This document shows positions 13,927 to 19,209 of a DNA stretch of 19,209 nucleotides, piece by piece. The DNA is from JAICTV01 sp035634055. GTDB taxonomy: Bacteria; Planctomycetota; Phycisphaerae; Tepidisphaerales; Tepidisphaeraceae. The stretch is from NCBI GenBank assembly GCA_035634055.1, contig DASQDR010000248.1:1-19209 (forward strand), read 5' to 3'. Each line of letters starts with the position of its first letter. Positions within the stretch are counted from its first letter, which is position 1. The notes below the pieces were generated by a model. It searched no databases. It worked only from the letters and a program-made list of their open reading frames with translations, and was not told where the DNA came from. The position numbers and the translations under genes were made by a program.

Positions 13927-14396
13927 CGCGTCCCCCCGCCGCTGGCGTCCAGCCTGACGGCGATCATGGCGATGGCCTCGACGTCCTTCCGATCGATTTG
14001 CCGATCGCCGTTGACGTCGTCCCAGCGCGTCCAGGTCGCCTGCTTCGCATCGACCTTGCGCGCCAGCGCCAGGGCATCGCCGATGTTGACCAGGTTGTCG
14101 CCGTTGGCGTCGCCGGTGAGTCGGGAGACGTCCGCCGCCACCTGCGGGCCGGCGGCGTGGTCGCGATCGGTGCGGGCGATGGTGACGGCAACGACCACCA
14201 CCGCCGCCACCGCCGCTGCGGCCCCCCCGAGCCGCAGCAGGAGGCCTTGCCGCTTCCGCCGGGCAAAGTGCGCGCGGGCGGAGCTGAGGATCATCCGGTC
14301 CACGTCCGCCGACGCCGCCGGCCGCCCGCCGTGCAGCTCGGCCAAGTCCGCCCGCAGCGCGTCGGGAAGGCGAGGATCATCCGGATCGGTGGACAT
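13923..14396 (-). CDS. single-pass membrane protein with extracytoplasmic dockerin domain
   Basis: 157 residues. Residues 1-50 are a charged helical cytosolic part (LPDALRADLAEL, then ARAHFARRKRQ), reminiscent of the short cytosolic heads of anti-sigma-like proteins but with no zinc-binding motif. One membrane helix follows (about 51-73). Outside is a type I dockerin with two EF-hand-like calcium loops: D96-A-N98-G-D100 to D107 (DANGDNLVNIGDAL) and D127-V-N129-G-D131 to D138 (DVNGDRQIDRKDVE). First gene of the operon. No sigma factor gene is adjacent, only a 124-bp divergent gap to the Lon-like gene. No SD sequence or clear promoter was found before ATG 14396. Confidence 0.82.
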   Translation of the reverse strand: MSTDPDDPRLPDALRADLAELHGGRPAASADVDRMILSSARAHFARRKRQGLLLRLGGAAAAVAAVVVVAVTIARTDRDHAAGPQVAADVSRLTGDANGDNLVNIGDALALARKVDAKQATWTRWDDVNGDRQIDRKDVEAIAMIAVRLDASGGGTR

Positions 14397-14468
14397 CAGC
14401 AGGTGAAGTGCGCCGGCGGGCCAAAGGGTTCAGCGAAAATGTTCGACCGGCCGGAGCGGCGGGTCGAA

Positions 14469-14516
14469 TTGAGGTGCGCATCAAGTCCCGTTAGAATTCT
14501 CGGCTCTTCAGGGAGG
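14469..14516 (+). promoter_or_regulatory. promoter and SD of the secreted Lon-like gene
   Basis: TTGAGG (14469-14474), 17 bp, TAGAAT (14492-14497), then GGGAGG (14511-14516) four bases before ATG 14521. Same spacing and -10 consensus as the marR promoter. Confidence 0.6.
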
Positions 14517-14520
14517 CATC

Positions 14521-16338
14521 ATGCGCGCGATCCCGGGCTCGGTGGCTGCGGCCTGCACAGTCCTGTGGGCGCTGTTGATGACGGCCGCGCCGACCGCGCG
14601 AGCCGAGGCGGCGACCGACCCGTCCACCGCCGCCACGTCCGCCGCAACCGCGCCGTCCACGGCGCCCGCCCCCGCTGCGGGCGCCGACGGCTGGGCCCCG
14701 ATCTTCCGGGGCGACGATTCCAAGATCTGGGACAGCGACACCGGCGACCCCTCGCTCGCCAGCGGCTACGCGATCCACCTCGACCGCGCGCCGCCGGACA
14801 TGAAGTACCTGCGCCTGAAGCGGATGGACACCTCCGAGGCCGTGATCATCCCGCTGCCCAAGGAGCACTTGCGGCGCAGCCTGGGCGTCGGCGACCACGT
14901 CTGGAGCGGGCAGAACGAGATCTACCGCGTGGGCGCCGACAGCAACCGCCTGCTCGGCATCGCCCGCCGCGCCTGGCGGACCCGCCGCACGGGCGATCAA
15001 CTGATCCGCGGGCTCGCCCACCGGCGCGACGCCGGCTGGCGCGGCTGGGGGTTCAGCAAGCCGGCCGGCTCGTCCGAGGCGCAGGGCTACTCCTGGAACG
15101 GTGAGCCGATCGACAAGGTGGTCTTCGAGATCGCCGTGAAGTCGACCGACCTGACCGAGGCGGAGCGCGCGGCGTTGCTGACGGACGGCACGCAGGTCGC
15201 CGGCAATGACGGCGCTGCCGCCGCCGCCGCCGCGCCTAACGCCGCCCGGATCGCCCGCCGGCAGTCGTCGATCCGATGCCTGGTGGTGCGGACCGACGAG
15301 GACGGCATGATGCTCGGCAGCACCGTGGACCTGATCCTCACCGGCACGCCCGGCCCGGCGCGGGAGGACACGCCGGTCACCTACGTGACGGCCGTCGGCG
15401 ACCAGATGAAGCTCGTGCTCGACGACGTCCTGCGCAACGTCCGCATCAAGTACGGCAAGTGGGAGGCGGCCAAGGTCGAACTGAGCTTCGACGACCGCAC
15501 CTCGAGCAAGGACGGCTCGTCGATCGGCGCGGCGGTCGGGACGCTGATCCTCTCGATGCTCGAGGGGTACGAGGTGGACCCGAAGCTGGCCATGACCGGC
15601 GACGTGACCGCCGACGGCAAGGTGCGCCCGATCGGAGGCGTGGCGGCGAAGGTGCGCGGCGCGATCGGCTCGGAGTGCGCGATCATTGCCGTGCCGGCGG
15701 GCAACTACGACCAGCTCGCCGACGCCATGGTCTATGAGGGGACCGCGCTGCTCACGAGGATCCAGGTGCTGGGGATGGGAACACTTGACGAGGCGCAGGC
15801 CGTCGCGCGCACCGACCGCGCCGACAAGCTGCGGCGGGCGATCGAGCTGTTCGCGGAGGTGCAGCAGGCCGCCAGGACGCCGGAGATGCTCAAGTCCAAG
15901 GCGGTCCGCGAGAAGCTCGGGCTGGTAAGCGACCTCGCCCCCAACCACTACTCGGCCAAGCTGCTGCTGCTGTACGCGCAGGACAAGGCGCCGCGGCGGC
16001 TGTCGGCGACGGCGAGCCTCTACTACACCGCCGTCGCCGTCAACCGCATGCTGCCGGTGCTGAGCGAGTTGGACAAGGCGGCCAACCGCCAGCAGGTCAC
16101 GCCGGCGGTGCTTTCCGAAGGGATGAAGAGCCTGGACAAGGTGCGGCGCATCGCCCACCCGTCGGTCGTCCCGCTCATCGACGCGTGGCGCGACTTCTTC
16201 CGCTCCGTCGGTGAAGTCCAGGCCGGCCGCCTCCCCGTCCAACAGCTCGGCCCCAAGGTGAAGGCGCTGGAAAACGCCGCGGCCAAGATTAACGCGAACC
16301 GGGACGTGATGGAGAAGATGGTGAGGGAAGGCGTGTGA
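14521..16338 (+). CDS. secreted Lon-type (S16) protease domain protein lacking an AAA+ ATPase
   Basis: 605 residues. Residues 1-28 form a signal peptide with a good ARA cleavage site; an Ala/Thr/Pro-rich spacer follows to about 55. About 57-290 are of unknown fold with no Walker A or B motif. The Lon peptidase domain lies at about 290-430: SSKDGSSIGAAVG (328-340) holds the expected catalytic Ser S334 (the position of the Ser in KDGPSAG of Lon), and MTGDVTADGKVRPIGGVAAKVRGA (358-381, with K377) supplies the catalytic Lys. The dyad is therefore intact. About 430-605 is helical, without hydrophobic stretches. Ordinary Lon is cytosolic and ATP-driven; here both the ATPase and the cytosolic location are lost. 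It could process exported proteins or act as a self-cleaving or regulatory protein. It is divergent from the dockerin operon. Confidence 0.88.
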   Translation: MRAIPGSVAAACTVLWALLMTAAPTARAEAATDPSTAATSAATAPSTAPAPAAGADGWAPIFRGDDSKIWDSDTGDPSLASGYAIHLDRAPPDMKYLRLKRMDTSEAVIIPLPKEHLRRSLGVGDHVWSGQNEIYRVGADSNRLLGIARRAWRTRRTGDQLIRGLAHRRDAGWRGWGFSKPAGSSEAQGYSWNGEPIDKVVFEIAVKSTDLTEAERAALLTDGTQVAGNDGAAAAAAAPNAARIARRQSSIRCLVVRTDEDGMMLGSTVDLILTGTPGPAREDTPVTYVTAVGDQMKLVLDDVLRNVRIKYGKWEAAKVELSFDDRTSSKDGSSIGAAVGTLILSMLEGYEVDPKLAMTGDVTADGKVRPIGGVAAKVRGAIGSECAIIAVPAGNYDQLADAMVYEGTALLTRIQVLGMGTLDEAQAVARTDRADKLRRAIELFAEVQQAARTPEMLKSKAVREKLGLVSDLAPNHYSAKLLLLYAQDKAPRRLSATASLYYTAVAVNRMLPVLSELDKAANRQQVTPAVLSEGMKSLDKVRRIAHPSVVPLIDAWRDFFRSVGEVQAGRLPVQQLGPKVKALENAAAKINANRDVMEKMVREGV

Positions 16339-16438
16339 GGGGGAGCGAGCCACGGGGGGCGGAGGCACGAACGCACGTGCCGGTTCCGGCCATTTCCGCA
16401 CTTGCCCCTCCACCCGCCACTCAGCGTAAACGAGGCGC

Positions 16439-16462
16439 TAGGATGGGCTATTGCGGAGGTGA
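16439..16462 (+). promoter_or_regulatory. -10 box and strong SD before the UDG gene
   Basis: TAGGAT (16439-16444) followed by a near-perfect SD, GGAGGTGA (16455-16462). The SD is six bases from an in-frame ATT at 16466 but 36 bases from the TTG at 16496, which raises doubt about the start codon. Confidence 0.45.
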
Positions 16463-16495
16463 AGGATTCGGACGGACGTTGGAAGCCTGAAGTCG

Positions 16496-17206
16496 TTGCG
16501 GCAACTACACGCCGCCGTGGAGTCGTGCGCGCGGTGCGCGCGGCTGCGGGCGCACTGCCTGGACGTCGCCGGCACCAAGCGACGGGCGTTTGCCGACTGG
16601 GATTACTGGGGCAGGCCGGTCGCCGGCTTTGGGGACGAGCGGGCGCGGCTCTGGATCATCGGGCTGGCGCCGGCGGCGCACGGCGCGAACCGCACCGGGC
16701 GAATCTTCACCGGGGACCGCAGCGGTGACTTCCTGTTCGCGGCCCTGCACCGCACGGGTTTCGCCAGCCAGCCGACGTCCGTCCGCAAGGGCGACGGCCT
16801 GGTCCTGACGAATTGTTACATCAGCGCCAGCGCCCGCTGCGCGCCGCCGGCGAACAAGCCGGCGCCCGACGAGATCGCCGCGTGCGCGGATTACCTGGAC
16901 GCGGAGTGGAGGCTGCTGACGGAAAAGCGGGTGCTGATGGCGCTGGGGAAGATCGCCTGGGACGCCATCCTCGCGCTGGCCGGGCGCAACGGCGTCACCG
17001 TCCCGCGCCCCCGCCCCGCCTTCGGCCATGGCGCCGAGCTCTCGCTCGCCCCCGGCCTGACGCTGCTGGGCTCCTACCACGTCAGCCAGCAGAACACGTT
17101 TACGGGGAAGCTCACCGAAGCGATGTTCGACGCCGTCCTGCGCCGCGCCAGCGTGCAGGGCGTTCGGCAATCGCAGGGGTGCGGGCCGGCGGATCCGGTG
17201 GATTGA
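16496..17206 (+). CDS. family 5 (UDGb-type) uracil-DNA glycosylase, 4Fe-4S
   Basis: 236 residues from TTG 16496; the frame is open back to 16463, so an ATT start at 16466 (246 residues) is possible. It removes uracil and other deaminated bases from DNA to start base-excision repair. Iron-sulfur ligands: C11, C14 (CARC), C115 and C130. Motif 1 GLAPAAHGANRTGR (56-69) has the Ala-rich, Asn/Asp-poor active site that marks the UDGb family, followed by FTGDRSGDFLFAALHRTGF (71-89). The C-terminal motif is SYHVSQQNTFTG (193-204), with H195; most relatives have Pro where this one has Val197-like substitution next to the His. Flanking DYWGRPVAGFGD and NKPAPDE also fit. It stands alone between the Lon-like gene and a convergent surface-protein gene. 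Confidence 0.9.
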   Translation: MRQLHAAVESCARCARLRAHCLDVAGTKRRAFADWDYWGRPVAGFGDERARLWIIGLAPAAHGANRTGRIFTGDRSGDFLFAALHRTGFASQPTSVRKGDGLVLTNCYISASARCAPPANKPAPDEIAACADYLDAEWRLLTEKRVLMALGKIAWDAILALAGRNGVTVPRPRPAFGHGAELSLAPGLTLLGSYHVSQQNTFTGKLTEAMFDAVLRRASVQGVRQSQGCGPADPVD

Positions 17207-17208
17207 TC

Positions 17209-17256
17209 ATTGAACACCTGAACGACAAGCCCCCCGCGGCCGTTCAAGTGTTCAAT
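17209..17256. terminator. 16-bp hairpin between convergent genes
   Basis: ATTGAACACCTGAACG (17209-17224) pairs with 17241-17256 with one mismatch around a 16-base loop. It starts three bases after the UDG stop. No T-run follows, so it may be a weak bidirectional or rho-assisted terminator, or an mRNA 3' end protector. Confidence 0.5.
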
Positions 17257-17309
17257 CTTCAATCGACACGCGCTGCCGCCCGGCACCGAGCTGCTCCGGC
17301 CGAACCCGC

Positions 17310-18317
17310 TCACCCCGGCTTGACGTTGGTGATCACGAACACGCCGTCCTGAAAGTCCGGGTCCGCGTCGAGGTCCTCGAAGCCGACCACGTACGCGTTG
17401 GGCGTCACCGTCCCGTCCTTGCTCTTCAGCGGGTAGAAGCGGGCCTTGCGGCGGGTGGTGGGGTCGGCGTCCCAGGTGTTGAGCGCGTCCTCGGTGAAGG
17501 CGGTGCGCTCGCTGTTGTCGGCGTTCTTCACGCTGGGGATCGTGTTGTAAAAGCCGAACGTGGCCGAGCCGGGATCGAACGTGATCGAGCCGGTGGCGTT
17601 GGGGTTGACGCTCTGCGCGTCGGTGTCGGCCAGGGTGAACAACTGCGTGCGGGCCGCGGCGTTGCCGGCGGTGTAGTAGCCGAACCGGAGCGACGGGTTG
17701 GTCACCGGGATGTAGGCGGCGATCGGGTAGGCGGTCACCAAGCCGGGCCCGGCCTTGACCATCTTCTGCACGAACGTCTCGTCGTTGGGCTGCTGCGGGT
17801 CGAGCGAGCCCGTGGCAGGGTCGGAATCGCCGGTGCGAATGGGCATTTGATACAGGTCGAACAACCGCTGGAGCGACGGCTCGTGCGCGCCGCCGACGCC
17901 GGTGGTGGCGATGCCGCGCAGGCGCACGGACTTGGATGCGCCGGTGGTGGTCAGCACGGTGAGCAGCCCGGTCTTGATGCCGGCCGACTCGCTGCTCTTG
18001 GGATCGAAGACGATGCTGAACTTGATCGACGCGCCCGGGCGCAGCCCGCGCGGCAGGTCGAAGTGGTTGATGATCTTGTACTGGCTGGCGTGCGCGCCGC
18101 TGATCACGACGCCGCCGGACGGGATGGTGACCGACTTGCTGGTGACGTTCTTGTAGCGGACCACGCGCGAGCCGGAGGCGTCGCCGCCGATCGGCTCAGA
18201 GTAGAGCCGCCGCACCGAGTTGGTGGAAAAGATCGGCCCCGCCGCGAGCAGCACCCGCTGCTCGAGCGGCTCCATCATCTCCGGCCGCTTGCCCGTCCGC
18301 CCGTGCGACTTGCGCAT
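17310..18317 (-). CDS. planctomycete-type surface protein: LEPR-like N-terminus, choice-of-anchor-D domain, DUF4114-like end
   Basis: 335 residues from ATG 18317, chosen because GGAG lies eight bases upstream; an ATG two codons earlier is too close to it. The basic N-terminus leads to MEPLEQRVLLAAG (about 15-27), a variant of the LEPR-type motif seen at the start of many exported planctomycete proteins. Residues about 45-140 match the choice-of-anchor-D / ASPM-SPD2-hydin beta sandwich (VVRYKNVTSKSVTIPSGGVVISG, GASIKFSIVFDP, SVRLRGIATTG). The C-terminal 110 residues end in VVGFEDLDADPDFQDGVFVITNV, like the calcium-rich end of DUF4114 domains. No catalytic residues were recognised, so a structural or adhesive role is likely. 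It is divergent from a Gly-rich EF-hand protein across 280 bp. Confidence 0.82.
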   Translation of the reverse strand: MRKSHGRTGKRPEMMEPLEQRVLLAAGPIFSTNSVRRLYSEPIGGDASGSRVVRYKNVTSKSVTIPSGGVVISGAHASQYKIINHFDLPRGLRPGASIKFSIVFDPKSSESAGIKTGLLTVLTTTGASKSVRLRGIATTGVGGAHEPSLQRLFDLYQMPIRTGDSDPATGSLDPQQPNDETFVQKMVKAGPGLVTAYPIAAYIPVTNPSLRFGYYTAGNAAARTQLFTLADTDAQSVNPNATGSITFDPGSATFGFYNTIPSVKNADNSERTAFTEDALNTWDADPTTRRKARFYPLKSKDGTVTPNAYVVGFEDLDADPDFQDGVFVITNVKPG

Positions 18318-18387
18318 CAACATCTCTCCGCGACAATGACGAAACAACTGAAACGCTCGCCCCGGTGCCCGGCCGGGGAGGCGGGCA

Positions 18388-18416
18388 ACCATACTGGCAT
18401 GATCGGCCGGTGAGAA
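18388..18416 (-). promoter_or_regulatory. candidate promoter of the surface-protein gene
   Basis: On the minus strand TTCTCA (18416-18411), 17 bp, TATGGT (18393-18388), about 70 bases before ATG 18317. Each box matches consensus at four of six positions. Confidence 0.4.
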
Positions 18417-18568
18417 GCAGCCGGGGGAGAATCGAGCCTTCCGCCGGGAGAGTCGCCGCGGGCGGGGCGGCGATTCCAATCCGCCGTTGCCCCCTTGAGC
18501 GCGTAGGCTGCACCGCGCATCGCCTCTCGCGCTAAACCGCGCGAGCACCTTCGGCACACACGGTCCGG

Positions 18569-18596
18569 GGGAGCAAGCAAGCACACGGGAGCAAGC
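18569..18596 (+). repeat. duplicated SD-bearing 10-mer before the EF-hand gene
   Basis: GGGAGCAAGC occurs at 18569-18578 and again at 18587-18596. The second copy supplies the SD (GGAG, six to seven bases from ATG 18598); the first could act as a standby ribosome site. Confidence 0.5.
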
Positions 18597-18597
18597 G

Positions 18598-19209
18598 ATG
18601 AAGACGGCGAAATATTGGGCAGTGGTGCCGGTCCTGCTGGCGGGGTTAGCGAACGCGGCCCCGCCACCGCGCGGTGGCGGTGGCGGCGGCGGTGGCGGTG
18701 GCGGTGGTGGCGGTGGCGAGCAGCGCGGGCCACGCGGGGGTGGCCCGGGTGGGGGTCCCGGCGGCGGCGGTGACCGCCAGCAAGGCGGCGGCGGACCCCG
18801 CGGCGGCGGGCCCCAAGGTGCCGCCGACGGCCAGCCCGGCGGCGGCGGGCCCCGTGGCGGCGACGGCCAACGCGGGGGCGGTGATCGCCAGCAAGGCAGT
18901 GGTGGTGGCGGCGGTGGTGATCGCCAGCAGGGCGGCGGCGGTGGCAACGGCGGGGGCGGCGCCGGCGGTCAACGCCGCGGCGGATCCGCCAGTCGCCCCA
19001 GCCCCGACCAGCTCTTCGACCGCGCCGACGCCGACGGCAACGGCGCCCTTTCGCGGGACGAGTTCCGCCAGTTCCTCGCCAACCGCCCCCCGCCCCCGCC
19101 CCGCCCGCCGCGCGGAGAGGAGGACGGCCCCCCCGCACAGCGCAACGACGATGACGGTCCCTCGCCCACGCGCAGCGGGCAGGAGGGCCCCCCGCCCCCG
19201 CCCCACGGC
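18598..19209 (+). CDS. secreted Gly-rich protein with EF-hand, partial at the right edge
   Basis: 204 codons from ATG 18598 with no stop before the edge. The frame was read directly from the sequence; the minus-strand ORFs over it are shadows. Residues 1-20 are a signal peptide (MKTAKYWAVVPVLLAGLANA). Then comes a low-complexity Gly-rich region (about 21-127) that opens with 15 consecutive Gly and holds three DRQQG-GGG type units. A single canonical EF-hand follows at about 135-156 (LFDRADADGNGALSRDEFRQFL), with ligands D, D, N, a backbone position, S and E in the right order. The rest is Pro-rich and acidic. It probably binds calcium outside the cell; such proteins are common among planctomycetes and have no known role. 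The pattern is like that of the dockerin and surface-protein genes nearby, pointing to a calcium-dependent cell surface. Confidence 0.8.
   Translation, partial: MKTAKYWAVVPVLLAGLANAAPPPRGGGGGGGGGGGGGGGEQRGPRGGGPGGGPGGGGDRQQGGGGPRGGGPQGAADGQPGGGGPRGGDGQRGGGDRQQGSGGGGGGDRQQGGGGGNGGGGAGGQRRGGSASRPSPDQLFDRADADGNGALSRDEFRQFLANRPPPPPRPPRGEEDGPPAQRNDDDGPSPTRSGQEGPPPPPHG

Noticed and set aside
13755..15104. 449-codon plus-strand frame across the divergent gap
   Set aside because: It is open only because of GC bias; it overlaps three better-supported genes on both strands.
14491..16413. 640-codon minus-strand frame opposite the Lon-like gene
   Set aside because: The opposite strand has signal peptide, S/K dyad, promoter and SD; this frame has none.
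18318..18947. Pro-rich N-terminal extension of the anchor-D protein
   Set aside because: Antisense of the Gly-rich EF-hand gene; the SD and basic leader place the start at 18317.
18670..18960. GGN-rich tract as a CRISPR or satellite array
   Set aside because: Units are irregular codon-level Gly repeats in one open frame with a signal peptide and EF-hand; no spacer/repeat periodicity.

Overview
The window is 19.2 kb of very GC-rich bacterial DNA with densely packed genes. The best guess for the source is a planctomycete, probably of the Phycisphaerae. This is an inference from four things: a secreted protein whose N-terminus carries an EPLEQRVLLA motif (the LEPR-type export signature common in that phylum), a dockerin / cohesin-like / VIT-VWA surface operon, secreted Gly-rich EF-hand proteins, and widespread ATGA start-stop overlaps. 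No rRNA, tRNA, CRISPR array, IS element or prophage was seen.

Layout. Positions 1-491 (minus) hold the 5' part of a MerR-type regulator with a cobalamin-binding helical bundle (CarH-like). The 595-bp gap that follows is not empty: it has a textbook promoter and a strong intrinsic terminator that together predict an orphan small RNA of about 140 nt (about 662-802). A zinc-ribbon M50 metalloprotease follows (1087-2280, plus). A minus-strand cluster (6826-2305) encodes a GT39/ArnT-like glycosyltransferase, a PAP2 phosphatase, a DPM1-like GT2 and a TIM-barrel sugar isomerase. Read together this is a polyprenyl-phosphate-sugar envelope glycosylation module. Divergent from it are a sulfite-oxidase-family molybdoenzyme (6889-7524) and a Cys-rich membrane protein (7640-8470).

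Positions 8774-9890 hold a compact regulatory switch: a SnoaL-like gene and a marR gene diverge from overlapping promoters that are threaded through paired GTTG-N6-CAAC palindromes. Next comes what looks like the wreck of a mobA-like gene (9930-10086), with N- and C-terminal ends present and the middle missing, then an internally duplicated DUF6766 membrane protein (10118-10834).

The 10943-14396 block (minus) is a three-gene, translationally coupled operon: a membrane-anchored dockerin protein, a membrane-anchored cohesin-like protein and a VIT + VWA lipoprotein. Divergent from it is a secreted Lon-type (S16) protease domain without any ATPase (14521-16338). A family 5 (UDGb) uracil-DNA glycosylase (about 16496-17206) has a possible non-canonical start. 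The window ends with a choice-of-anchor-D surface protein (17310-18317, minus) and a truncated Gly-rich EF-hand secreted protein (18598 to the edge, plus).

Promoter reading is consistent across the window: several -35/-10 pairs have 17-bp spacing with TAnAAT-like -10 boxes. Two genes (M50 and marR) have the -10 box only 9 nt before ATG and no Shine-Dalgarno sequence, suggesting leaderless mRNAs. All functional assignments rest on motif recognition by eye; no database search was run.
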